Shown: one piece after another, positions 39,301 to 50,122 of the stretch
How positions within the stretch are numbered: the stretch's first letter is position 1
Layout of the letters: each line of letters opens with the position of its first letter
Assembly (NCBI GenBank): GCA_963662155.1
Contig: OY759269.1
Span: 9,109,698-9,173,697 of the forward strand
Direction of reading: 5' to 3'
DNA length: 64,000 nucleotides
Origin: Lamellibrachia columna
Taxonomy: Eukaryota; Annelida; Polychaeta; Sabellida; Siboglinidae
The notes under the pieces: generated by a model
What the model was told of the DNA's origin: nothing
Databases searched by the model: none
What the model saw: the letters and a program-made list of their open reading frames with translations, nothing else
Position numbers and translations under genes: made by a program

Positions 39301-40557
39301 CGTTTTGACGAGCGGGTCCTTCACTAGGCAAACATTTTCGCCCCGCTCTTCGTCTCTGGGGCGAAAGTCCCGTACGGCATTTGCTAAAGCATGGTTTTGG
39401 CAGTTCCGTAGCCATTTGGCTACGGAACTAATAACTTAAGTTTTAAAACCGATACGCACTAACCGTTTCACATGTGTATTCCGTGACATACAACCGACGA
39501 TTGGGCGTCAAGAAACTGAAGAAATGTGCTCCAAATAATTACTTATGAGTACTTTTATCGGTGACATAGAAAACATTTCACAATTAGCCGCCATACTGTG
39601 CACGTGATGTTGCCTTTGGGTCACATGATCAAACGCGATTTCGTGTAGAATGAGGCCAGAATGGGCCAGCAGCACAGAAATAAATAAAACATCCGTTAGT
39701 AAGTTAGTAGTTTATAGGGGCATTATTAATGATGTAACTCTATGGCCAGCAGACGGCAATTCTTAGCGTGACCTTATATAGATCTATGGAAATCCCGCGT
39801 GCTGTTCTCGCTCACAACAACATCCGGTTATATACAAACCTTGACAAGCACATGCGTTCTGACAAAAAGGTAATAATTTCACACTTTTTTATGGTTATTG
39901 TCAGGTAACTTTAGTGATATACATATAAGAATGCATACAGACACGAAAGACGTGTTTATTGCTCTGTTTATGGCGTTTTTGTAAGGTTTCACGTTTCATG
40001 AAAATACTTAAGCTTTTGATGATCGAGACCTTCGCCCCTACTAGTAGCAACAGCCAGATAGAAAAACATTGTAGGGCGATTGACTTTGCCAAGTCCTTCA
40101 CCTATACAACAGCAACATCGAAAAATTGTATGGCGGTTGACTTTGCCTAGCGTTGAAGCAATTTGTGCGAAAAGGAGGTATGTCATTTTCACGAATTTCA
40201 CGCACCAGGCGTCTTATTGGGTCTGTCATGGGTTGTGAACGTTAAAAAAAATTGTAGGATAAATGTTTCAATGTAGGCGCAAGAACATTATAGGGAACAG
40301 ACCACAGTAGAGAATTGCATTGGTGGCCATGTTAGCGTTTTGTCTGATTATAAGAAAACGACTTGCTGACCCAGTTTTGTCAAAATCACATACCTTTAGC
40401 TCTTTTAAAACGCCCCGACGTGTGATGCCCGTCAATTTTGAAAAAAATAGCCATGTATTCAAGCGCCCACGTCGCCCATAGCAGAAAAATTCCCATAAAT
40501 CCCTCCGCCTGTTCAACTCTGCACTATATTTCACAGCCAAAAGCTTCTACAAACAAA
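39301..40557. mobile_element. Element E1, copy 2, right part with extra sequence
   Basis: 39301-39330 continues the sequence interrupted at 33641. 39331-40097 has no counterpart in copy 1 and includes a second partial copy of the 33600-33640 sequence at about 39969-40007. The right arm is at about 40148-40275 and pairs with 31250-31364. It extends further outward than in copy 1, past the ATTGTAGGATAAAT motif that matches the left arm outside the common core. 40276-40557 shows no gene. Confidence 0.55.
39402..39429. repeat. Short perfect hairpin
   Basis: Two 12-base arms, AGTTCCGTAGCC and GGCTACGGAACT, flank a 4-base loop. It lies in the copy-2-only sequence. Function is unknown; it could be a remnant of a small inverted-repeat element. 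Confidence 0.5.
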
Positions 40558-42254
40558 CCTGTGAATATGACATGGCTAATATTAAACATATGCCATATAA
40601 AATAGTTACATTCAATAAACACAAACACAAACAATCAGCGTGGATAACCAAAGGTATACTTAGGTCAGTTAAATATAGAGATAACTTATATAAACTTATG
40701 AAAATGACAAATCCCAATGCAACTGGGTATTTTGTACAAAAGATTAACTTAAGAACATACAACTATATTTTACGTAGAAGTATTAGACCGGCTAAGCTGA
40801 TATATTATGAAATACTTTTTGAACAAATATAGAAATGACACAAGGAAAACAATAAATGATATCTTTTCTAGACACTGTAAAAAGAAAACACTACAAACAA
40901 ATTTCAGAGAAAGCGACTTTAAAATAACTAATAATGTGGAAATTGCAAATAAATTCAATTCATTTTTCACTAACATAGCCTTGCTAGAAAAATACAAAAT
41001 ATAAGCAGTAAAAGTTATAATTCTTATTTGAAAAGGCATCTTGTAAACCTTTTTAAATTTAATAAAATTAATGAAGAGACCATAATAAAAATAATCGATA
41101 CATTTCCTGCAAAAACCAGCTGTGGTCATGATGGCATTTCTTTGAAACAATTAAAATACTTAAAATGCATTATAATTGAACCTCTAACATTGATTGTAAG
41201 GCAAATTTAAAATACTGGAATTTTCACAGATAAACTAAACATTGCAAAAGTTATTCCAATTTAAAAAAATTATAATTACACACTATTTAGTAACTATAGA
41301 CCAATATCTTTATTACCAGTAATTTCCAGTTTTCGAAAAAGTAATGCACAATCAAATTTATTCATTCTTTACTGAACACAGACTTTTTTTTATGCAAACC
41401 AGTATGGCTTCAAAACTGGTCATTCACAAGAATATGCAGTATTGGAAGTACTAGAGATAATAACGATGCTGGATTCTAATAAAACACCAATACATATATT
41501 TCTAGATTTATCCAAAGCTTTTGATACTTTAGATCACATTTTATTAAGCATATTAAAACACTATGGAATAAACAGCACAGCTCTGAACTTAATGGAAAGC
41601 TATTTGAGTACTAGAAATCAATATGTAGTGTTTAATGACACAATATCAGACATGTTGCCTATTACAACAGGTGTGCCACAAGGTTCCATACTAGGTACAC
41701 TTCTCTTCATAATATACATAAATGATTTACCAGAGGCAAGCCAAATATTTAAATGTATTATGTATGCAGATGATACAACTCTTTTTAGTACAATACAGTC
41801 TTTTAACACTTGTGATAACAACAATGTGGAACATCAAATAAACACTGAATTGAACAAGGTTTGTGAATGGCTTAAAACAATTAATAAATTGTCTCTTAAT
41901 AGTAAAAAGTCAAAATACCTTGTGTTCCAAGTGGCAAATAAGAAAACCACATCTTTTTCACTCAAGATAGATGATATAGGCATTGAAAGAGTTCAGCATT
42001 TTAATCTTCTTGGCTTGACCATACATGAAAATTATGGGTATTCTAAATAAACTAAAACGCTTCTTACCCACTCATATAAAATTAATTTTATATAATTCAT
42101 TAACTCTGCCACTCTTAAATTATGGCATAATGGCCTGGGGCTTTAAATGTGATAGAATAAGCAAACTTCAAAAAAGGTTATCAGAATAATATGTTTAAAA
42201 ATGTAAATATAATGCACACACAGAACCTCTTTTTAAAAAACTTAAAGTACTTAA
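40558..42254 (+). pseudogene. LINE A, copy 2, 5' part, interrupted by a TTAA element
   Basis: Counterpart of 4591-6287. The frames at 40572-40832, 41028-41210 and 41442-42050 carry WITKGILRSVKYRDNLYKL, FLDLSKAFDTLDH, GVPQGSILGTLLF and YADDTT. This copy keeps a longer continuous RT frame than copy 1. The sequence breaks at the TTAA at 42251-42254 and resumes at 50127. Confidence 0.8.
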
Positions 42255-42797
42255 AGGGGAACTGAAGCAATTTTGTGTTATGCCGTATATTTAAATATAT
42301 ATTATCTAACTATGCATTAATGGTGACAGATACCTGCTAATTTATGAGATAAACTGAAAAACTGATTTTGTTCGAGACAAAAATCGACAAAATACATCAC
42401 TGCGTATCGCCATTTTGTTGTCGAAACGAGTGGTTTGAGTCGCGTATATCTAATCAATGTAAATTTTCGATTTTTTGCGATTTATTTCGTAAATAGGCAT
42501 TCTGGAGCGAAAAAAAAGATATGGGTCTCTGTTATATATACAAGTGTTTACACACGTCAACAAAATAGCGTTTTTGTTCGTTCCAAATAAAAAAAGTTAA
42601 AGAAATTACAACAAAACACGCACAAAATCGTGGAAAACGCCGCACTTCTCGAACACACGAGATGCTAACCAACGAGAATATGCGATAACGGAATACCGGA
42701 ACTATTTTTTACTTGTTGACAAGATGGATGCATAGCTTGGGACAGTTTTACCAGATCTGCTACTAGCGATTAGTGGTTTACTGAACTTCCGTAATAG

Positions 42798-43888
42798 TTG
42801 TCTATCTTTGGAGAAATGGAAACCACAGACGAAGAGTCTAGTTCGACAGGCCACACGGAAACAACCGTTGACAGTCGTAAAATGTCACCGAGTGCGCGAG
42901 TCACGCTCCAGACTCCAGTCCAGGTCGGCTTCGCCTTTGGCTTTGTTGACGTTGGATTCAGGAAAAATTACAATAGCGCTTTGACTGTCAACGATTCCTG
43001 ACTAGGTAATGTGATGTGGTGAACCTGTGGAAATTGCGTCCCGATGTCTGCGCACGTTTACGTTGAGTCATCATGCTGCGCCGAGGAAGCTACCATGCCT
43101 AGGGCTAGGCTATGGCTATGCAGCACCGTGTGCCCGACCGCGTTGGTGCTTGCATCACCGTACGAAGGCGAAGACGATGATTTTGTAGTGATATGCACAA
43201 ACAAAGCAGTGCTAGATGTTGGTCTGCTGTCATTGCATGATTTGCGTGCCGACTCATCGATTCGCCCTATAGCTAGCAGGTCAGTAATTCAATTGTTATC
43301 GAATCATTGCCATTTTAATAATCATATTTTTTCTGCATATTTCTTTTACCTAGCCCGAGGGCGAGGTCCGAACTACAATGGCAATGCAAGCAGGCTTTTC
43401 TCTTTATTTTGTATCTAATCTAATGAAGTGTACCGTGACTGTATTTTAATATTGGGTTTGATTTGTTGTTGAATAACATTGATGACAATAATAAAATGAG
43501 GGTTTATTTAATTCATTATGTGAATATATATATATTCTTAAATGTTACCGTAATCGTGATTGTAATAATGATTGTAATCATGACTACATTAGTAATTGTG
43601 ATTGCAGTAATTACTGTAATCATGATTACGTTAATATTCGTACTTGTAATCACCCCTCTCTGTAGCACATCACACCTTGTTGTTTGGTGCAATGTAATCA
43701 TTTAAATAACAATAATTAACTACTGACAGTATGTAATGTTCACAGTTTTGCAACTATTATGGTAATTATGGAATTAGTGCTATCAACTAACCATGACAAA
43801 TTATATTTCAGGCTCAGGAAAGGCAAGACAAGTAATCCCATCCTGCGATGTGGGAAGGATCTGTGATGTCTATTCTGAACCAAATTGA
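42798..43888 (+). pseudogene. P2X7 C-terminal (ballast) domain-like reading frame in TTAA element, copy A
   Basis: One frame runs from ATG at 42798 to about 43290 with two in-frame TGA codons (42999-43001, 43020-43022). It reads LGNVMW, TGA, TCGNCVPMSAHVYVE, then SSCCAEE, and DFVVICTNKAVLDVGLLSLH. This matches the cysteine-rich domain first known from the cytoplasmic tail of P2X7 receptors and found in many invertebrate proteins (W-C-x-C-G-x-C-x-P-M, E-x-x-C-C-x-E, F-x-x-x-C-x-N-x-x-V-L). After a GTCAGT donor near 43280, a later exon-like piece after TATTTCAG (43812-43888) reads GKARQVIPSCDVGRICDVY, matching the conserved R-x-V-I-P-S-C end. The first TGA after W replaces the expected cysteine. 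The gene looks decayed. Confidence 0.6.
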
Positions 43889-44389
43889 ATTGATGGAAAG
43901 TTTAGCTATGGAGATTGACTTGACGCAGGTGAGTGTACTGATAATCTGATATAGACAAATTGTGAGGCACCCACAGTATGCAGCAGGTCGAAAAACAACC
44001 TGGAAAACTACAAAAATTCCCACTAAAATATTAATAACTGAATGATGTGAATGCCTTCTTATCCATATCCCATTTCTGTCAACAAAAATGTTACCTGCAA
44101 CATCTTGCATGTCACTACACACAATTTCATTTATATTGAGACCAACATAAAATATATCAACAGTTTATTCACATAAAAAAACAATTACCAAAGAAATAAG
44201 GCTTGACTAAAAACAGTGACTTCTTACCACCGGGAAATACAACCTGGAACATGGATATCACAGTTACACACATCATTATTATGCCACAACATTATCAAAT
44301 ATACTGGTAGTTTAGCTTAGGAAATAATTAATCTTTATAAAACCAAGGCATTTTAACTGTTTCACCATCATCATCTGTACCAATGGCAA

Positions 44390-44860
44390 TAGACTACTTG
44401 TTTTGATTGGACAGTAAATGTACACCAATCATGTGTAACAATATTACTTGTTCTGACTGACAGTAAACGTACACCAATCATGCATACCAATACACTACTT
44501 GTTCCTACCAACAGTAAATGTACACCAATGTCTCATTCTGGAATCTGCACCATTTCACTACTTCTTCTGACAGGAAATGTACACCAATCATGTGTATCCA
44601 ATATACTACTTGTTCTGACTGAATCTACTACTTGTTCCTACCGACAGCAAATGTAAACCAAGCGTCTCATTCTCTACCAAATACACTACTTGTACTGACA
44701 GTAAATGTACACCAATCATATGTATCAATACACTACTTGTTCTGACTGATAGTACTTGCACACCAACCATCTGTTCCAATACACTACTGGCACTAAATAT
44801 ACACCAATACACTACTTATTCTGACTGATAGTACATGTACACCTAACATATTCAATTCAC
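44390..44860. repeat. Degenerate ~50-bp tandem repeat in TTAA element, copy A
   Basis: About nine imperfect units containing CAGTAAATGTACACCAATCA and ACACTACTTGTTCTGACTGA, with length variation. Minus-strand frames across it (for example 44812-44606) are repeat-derived. Confidence 0.85.
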
Positions 44861-45092
44861 CTTTCACTCATCCAGGGGTAGAAATCAGCACACTTTCCTG
44901 ACAGACACCCCAGTATCCGAAAGACCTTGGCTGATAGATCAGACATGAGTACAACCTGTGTCACAGTTTATGGCTGTTTGGTGTGTGGCAGGTGCAGAAA
45001 AGTGACATAAGTTTTTCTCACGAATGACAAACTTCTTCTCTTTCTCATAGGTGTCGGAGCTGCTTGAGTCACGCTCGGTTATGTCGCTGTTA

Positions 45093-45416
45093 TCACATAG
45101 TGTGCATCATCTGCACCAATGTCTTTATTCTCACTGAATCTGATGGAAGCTTCACATAGGAGTAGTCATGATCAACGTTCATTGGTGCAATAATGTCATC
45201 CGTGACTACAGCAGCATTCGCGAAGTGTCGCACTTGAAATATCGTTACCGGATCGATTTGCGTTTCAGCATCAGTTGTATGTTGTGCCACAGCAGTAGTA
45301 GCAGTGATGGCACTAAAGGTGACATCCGTAATGTAAAGATTGACGGCATCACCCGTAGCGCTGGATGCTTCAAAACTAGTACCTGTACTTGTATGAACCA
45401 ATGGCGAATCCTTCAT
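45093..45416 (-). pseudogene. Exon-like 107-codon frame in TTAA element, copy A
   Basis: The minus-strand frame begins MKDSPLVHTSTGTSFEASSA just after a CTTTTCAG acceptor and includes DDIIAPMNVDHDYSYVKLPS. It ends at a TGA, but the adjacent frame continues CDNSDITERDSSSSDTYEKE and KKFVIRE, an acidic-serine stretch then K-K-F-V-I, which recalls the region before the zinc-binding part of THAP- and Kolobok-type proteins. I cannot name the family. Copy B differs at eight bases in the shown exon, six of them amino-acid changing, so there is no sign of selection on the protein. Confidence 0.4.
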
Positions 45417-45974
45417 CTGAAAAGATTACACATACAGTGACTTGAACATTTTACAAAATTCATCTTTTGCATAATAAAAATGAATCACAATGTGAGAAAC
45501 TTTCTCTTGTATATATTATTTTTAGAATATAAGAGTGCCAGTGTCATATAGAATGTATAAAGTAATCAACCACAGGGAAAAGCATTTTCCCTATGGAGCC
45601 ATGTTAATTCAACCAATGGGTCTTTCACTGATCTCTTAATGTTTTTAATGAATCTGTTTGGTCAGTTTGACGAATGCCACTGGTAACATAACCAAACGCA
45701 TGTAACCAAAATTGTAGCATCCTAGCTCCAAAGTGCATTATATTATCTAATCAACATTGCACTGTTTTCAATGGGCCAGGGAGGTCAAAATTCTATAAGG
45801 GATCCAAATTCCATAACAAAATATGGACCCATAGGTACACTTTCTATGGAGTTCCTTATTTTATATCTGACACTCGATTTAGATAACATAATGCATGAAT
45901 ATTGTTATTGGACCAAATGCAGATCTATGCTTGTGACATCTTTACCTTATAAATGCTGCATGCACACACACATA

Positions 45975-45975
45975 C

Positions 45976-46048
<73 letters not shown>

Positions 46049-46060
46049 AATATATATATA
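45975..46060. repeat. (TA)n microsatellite in TTAA element, copy A
   Basis: About 70 bases of TA repeat. The same site in copy B (59615-59670) has only short TA runs with GTAAA interruptions. Confidence 0.95.
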
Positions 46061-46105
46061 ATTATTAGGTATTATACTGAAAGCATCTGCTAGATAGTAT
46101 GGTGC

Positions 46106-46134
46106 ATGGACAAAAGCCCCTCCCGACAAAAGCC
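46106..46134. repeat. Paired GACAAAAGCCCC motifs
   Basis: GGACAAAAGCCCCTCCC is followed by GACAAAAGCCCC. They are complementary in kind to the GGGGCAAATGTCC motifs at 47866-47950, but lie outside the nested hAT element. Possibly the remnant of a related element. Confidence 0.45.
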
Positions 46135-46909
46135 CCACAGACATAAGCTTGTTTCAATTCAATTATACTGTTCATGACTGTTGCTGTAGTACACAGAGAC
46201 AAGATATTGTTATGATTATATTTCAGGCATGTGGTCAATTCCATTCCGGAATTGGAACTGACCCTCAATTCCAGTTCCGGAATTGGAATTGACTACAAAT
46301 TTTTTTTTTTTATTGAATTTTTTTTTCCAAAATTGATTTTTTGGGAATTGGAATTGATTTTGTTGGAATTATTGACTTGATACTGTTAATATTTACCCTG
46401 ATATTTACTTATATTACTTTTAAAATCATATTTGTCTTCTATTAGCATGTCACCCTGAATCTGGTAACAGCCAGGAAGTTGTCAACATTACAGCATAGAC
46501 ACTGTCTACTCTGGTATTGAAACATTGTGACCAAGAACAATATAATCAAGCATTTGCATCAAAAAGAAATATTAAGTTACTGTAACAGACAGTAAAACCA
46601 AAATCAGACCATTCAGGCCTCATTTTCTTTCTCATTGTAGAAGGTTTATTTACAGAGATTGCCAATTAAGGGCACCTGCCTGCTCATTCCCTTTGTGTGA
46701 GAGAGGAAGCCTGCCCCACTTGAATGCAGCCCCTTGTTTATCCAAGCCTAATGTTCAGCCCACAAGTTTCCCATACTAAACATGTCACTGGTCACCTGTA
46801 CAATGCTGTTACATGTGGCTGTAGGGTTTGCCCTTTGTAGTAATTAAAAATGTCCCCATGGAGAATACATGTTGGAGATTAGGATGTTGAAGACTCAAAC
46901 TTTCCAGTA

Positions 46910-47960
46910 AATCCGCCTCCTAGTATATTTGCTCCCCCCCCCGGACATCTGCCCCTTTTTTCTATGATAGTTGACAAGTGAAAATCAGTTTGCAGTTTTA
47001 TCATTATTACTACAATAACATAACATTCAATGACAAGTCAAAGTCACTTTAGCCTAATGCAATGGCCTATCCCCTGGAGTGTGTATGAGATGATCTTGTC
47101 ACCAGTTGTTTTACAGGTATCATTGATAGTCAGATCAGTGGTGGAAGATGGGTTCTTGGGGTGATGCTTCCACAAACAGTGGTGGACAGTAACGAGTCAG
47201 AGATCAGCTGGTTTCGAGTGCCCCTGGTATTAGCTGCCTTAGTTTTCAGGTCCTCACGGAACTTGGCAGCTTCTATCTGTGCCGTGTCACCATCATGGTT
47301 GCAGGCAGTCTTGTTGATCACATTCTGGATCTGGAGATCAGATCAGTGACCACAGCACCCTTGCATGATCAGGATCGACGCTGGCTTCACTCCCAATGAA
47401 GAGTAATCTTGTTGGCCCCCCTTCTTGGTGTAGGAATGACACTCAAAACATGACCTCCTCAAATGCTAGTAGTAATTTCCATGGTGAAGTTATAAGTGAA
47501 TTCTGACAACTCTGGCTTGTGCATCCAGTTTTATAGGAAAATGGATTCACTCCAACTCTCCATGGTAAATGCAATTCAAAAGAAACCTTGTTGAGATGGC
47601 TTCTTTCAAATATCCTCAATTGTCCTAACATGTCCAGGTCCTAATGTCACTGGCTTCTTCCACAATTGCAATAAAGATAATCCTTTGATTACAGGATCAT
47701 CTCCAACTACATAAAGTAATTTACTTGGCTGATCTTGCACAAAGAACATTAATTGCAATTAGGGTAATATATATATATTGAATTTATGTTCAGAAATAAA
47801 AAAATAAGTTAAAAAAACATTTCTTAAAAAAACTTACAAATAATCCAGAAGCTATAGACAGGGGGCAAATGTCCAGATGTTGAATAAGGCAAGGGGCTAA
47901 TGTCTGGGGGGCAAGTGACAAAGGGGCAAATGTCCGGAAGGGGGGCAAATGACCTGGACC
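46910..47960. mobile_element. Inverted-repeat element with GGACATTTGCCCC motif, inside the hAT (copy A)
   Basis: Left end region reads ATTTGCTCCCC, then GGACATCTGCCCCTTTTTT. The right end region (minus) reads CATTTGCCCCCCTTCCGGAC, then ATTTGCCCCTTTGTCACTTG. The two align as terminal inverted repeats; the right end has extra GGGGCAAATGTCC-type units. Superfamily and exact ends are unknown. It encloses the FLYWCH-like segment. Confidence 0.5.
47130..47640 (-). pseudogene. FLYWCH-like exon remnant, copy A
   Basis: The minus-strand frame 47321-47130 reads CNHDGDTAQIEAAKFREDLK, then TKAANTRGTRNQLISDSLLS. This resembles the end of a FLYWCH zinc finger and the following helix found in transposon-derived proteins (H-N-H-x-P, then A-x-x-x-K-x-x-x-x-L-K-x-K-A-x-x-T). 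Upstream on the minus strand, IPTPRRGANKITLHWE (about 47445-47400) could be the degraded start of the domain, with stops between. No complete domain can be read. This is a weak but consistent match. Confidence 0.4.
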
Positions 47961-48086
47961 CGATATAAGCAGGGGAAACTGTTCAAAACTCAGATTAATG
48001 ACCCAACTGTCCAGGGCTGTCCAAAATGTCTGGTTTTGTTAGCAAAAATCCAGGAGAGGTGTCGCAGCAGAATGTACATATGAAAT

Positions 48087-48186
48087 GGCTGGATGCCATT
48101 TTAAAGTTTTTTATATGGCAAACCTGATATATATATATATATATATCAGGTTTGCCATATAAAAAACTTTAAAATGGCATCCAGCC
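48087..48186. repeat. 100-bp perfect palindrome (copy A only)
   Basis: Two 50-base arms centred on a TA run at 48136/48137. The left arm starts GGCTGGATGCCATTTTAAAG and the right arm ends CTTTAAAATGGCATCCAGCC. Copy B has only a single, slightly diverged arm followed by TA repeats (about 61748-61810), so the second arm arose in copy A. Confidence 0.95.
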
Positions 48187-48233
48187 GTGTCACCATCATG
48201 GTTGCAGGCAGTCTTTAAAATGGCATCCAGCCA

Positions 48234-48236
<3 letters not shown>
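48184..48236. repeat. Templated 32-bp insertion plus second inverted arm fragment (copy A only)
   Basis: 48184-48215 is identical to 47281-47312 (GCCGTGTCACCATCATGGTT onward), about 0.9 kb away, in direct orientation. It is followed at 48216-48235 by another reverse-complement fragment of the palindrome arm. Neither is in copy B. Confidence 0.9.
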
Positions 48237-48317
<81 letters not shown>

Positions 48318-48320
48318 CAT
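48237..48320. repeat. (TA)n then (TG)n microsatellite
   Basis: About 65 bases of TA followed by a short TG run; the equivalent in copy B (61790-61830) is shorter. Confidence 0.95.
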
Positions 48321-49656
48321 TTAACAAACAATAATTTTTTAATCATATCTAATTAAATATGTTTGTGCACACGTGACAAATAAAACTGTGTTAAAACGAA
48401 TTGGATTTGAATTTTTCTTTAGCCTAGGATTTTAACGTTTTGGAATTGATTTTTTGCAAGGCGGAATTAGAACTGATTTTTTGGAATGGACAAAACAGAA
48501 TTGACCCCATGCCTGATATACTTCCTTCATATGTATAGCTTGTACTAATACTATTGTGGGTTGCCGACAGTTGCCCCCTCCACCCACGGTATTCATTACA
48601 GTGTTATCAGTCGACTTAGAATAAAATGTAATTAATACATCTCTATGAACTTCCGGTTATTACATGTGGGGTTTAATCTGATCAATAAAGAAAATTAATT
48701 TTATATAATTTTGCCTTATTGTCAAGTCACAAGAATTCAGACAGAAATTGTAAAGTGTCATTATAGAAAGCAAACATGTAATCTGACAGTGTTCAACTGG
48801 GTAGATGACGATGCCTTAGTAAGTTTCCTTTCCAGCTAGCTAGACATTGCATGGGTGAAATGCATTTTACTTAAATATTTAAATACTTTTAAACAGTTTT
48901 TGTAACTGCATTTGCACTTAATCACAATGAAAGTATTTGTATATTTTAAATATTTCCATAAAGAATTTGAAATGTAAACAGCAACAATAGGCTTCTGTTG
49001 CACTATAGTCTATACTGTCTTTTGGTCGTGTTTCTCCCATGCATCCAACCCTCCCCCCAGGCTTAGCCTTACGCTTGCTGCTTGCTCTCTAGGCATTTAG
49101 AACACATGAGTATGAGACTTATTATGACTGTCAATAAATAATATCAAATTATTTTCTTGAATAATTTTGCCTAGTACATACGCCATGGCCCATGTTATAA
49201 GGTTGCAGTATATCCTGTAGTTATTGTTATTGTTCTGAGTACGGCCACGTATTGACGGTACGTATCAGTCGTATGATAACGTCGAATATAAATCGGCGGA
49301 TTGGAAAACACTCGTAATTATATCAAACTATTAACACTTACTCGCACTTTATTGTATTCATACATTTCGATTTACTGTGGGTCATATATATGCTGACGTT
49401 GAAGCACAGCTGTGCTTATTGGGGTGGAACTATATTGTAATCGTAGTGATAAGTCACAATGGTAACGGTAATCCAATTTACTAACCTGGTTTCGGCTCGT
49501 CGCTTCCTACGCATCGCTCTGCCCTCTGATATCTGACGTTTCCTTGTCGCAGAATAGTCTGTAGATGCATGGTCATATGCGAAAAAAAAGATCTAAGATG
49601 GAACGGTATCTTTGACTAAGAATGACATCTTGATGCTCACCGTCTGTCCAAGCTCA

Positions 49657-49875
49657 TCACATAGTCTTTTGTCTTGTTATCTGCATCGGACAAGTGCTCA
49701 CTCGCAGAGCCTGCGGCTGGCGGACACGGCAATTTCCGCATCTGCAACCACATTTTCCGCTGCAAATTCTTCCTGGGAAGTCGATCAAAAGTTTTTTCCT
49801 TGCATTTGTAGTACTAGTTGATATATCCAGGAGCCATCCAGTGCACACCAGTTTTCTTTTTATTCGATTTTCCAT
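49657..49875 (-). pseudogene. Right-end minus-strand frame of TTAA element, copy A
   Basis: Starts MENRIKRKLVCTGWLLDIST about 250 bases inside the right terminus and contains CSGKCGCRCGNCRVRQPQAL, a cysteine cluster with C-x-C-G-x-C. A GTGAGC donor-like site follows near LRV. The position suggests the first exon of a gene transcribed inward from the right end. I do not recognise the family; the C-x-C-G-N-C motif recalls the left-end P2X7-like domain but is too short to equate. Confidence 0.4.
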
Positions 49876-50122
49876 GCGTTTCGGCCGTTTTTCCGAGAGG
49901 TTTTTACTGTGTGAACGCGGTGCCAGGAGCTCGTACTCAAACCACTCTGCCGCTGAGCCCCCCGCAGAGCAATATGGCGCCGCCCAGCGAAGATAATGGC
50001 AAAGTTAAAAAGGATATTACAAGATTACCGTGGCGTTGCGCCCATCATATAAGGGTGATATATACTGTAAATGGTATGTTATTATGTTTGGGCTATGGTT
50101 GTTCAAGTGCTTCACCCCCCCT

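Larger units (their letters stand above)
46224..48515. mobile_element. hAT-type non-autonomous element nested in TTAA copy A (2292 bp)
   Basis: Ends CAGGCATGTGGTCAATTCC and (minus) CAGGCATGGGGTCAATTCT are inverted. The flanking 8 bases are TTATATTT on the left and ATATACTT on the right, 6 of 8 identical; copy B has a perfect ATATACTT pair. An 8-bp duplication and a CAGG start are hallmarks of the hAT superfamily. Both ends carry subterminal GGAATTG-type words (CCGGAATTGGAATTGA on the left, GGCGGAATTAGAACTGA on the right). No hAT transposase was recognised. Confidence 0.85.
42255..50122. mobile_element. TTAA-flanked DNA transposon, copy A (7868 bp)
   Basis: Left terminus AGGGGAACTGAAGCAATTTT, right terminus (minus) AGGGGGGGTGAAGCACTTGA. 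TTAA flanks it at 42251-42254 and 50123-50126. The matching unfilled site in LINE A copy 1 is GTACTTTAGGTAAATG at 6281-6296, with TTTA for TTAA. TTAA duplication is typical of piggyBac and Kolobok elements; the AGGGG start favours Kolobok over piggyBac, though I cannot confirm it. Inside are a P2X7-C-like reading frame at the left end, a minus-strand gene piece at the right end, a tandem repeat, and a nested hAT element. No complete transposase was recognised. Confidence 0.9.

Noticed and set aside
43540..43650. Membrane-protein-like frame rich in isoleucine and valine (43463-43705, 57060-57314)
   Set aside because: It is generated by a degenerate GTAATCATGATT repeat, and the minus strand is open too. 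It lies in the presumed intron of the P2X7-like gene.
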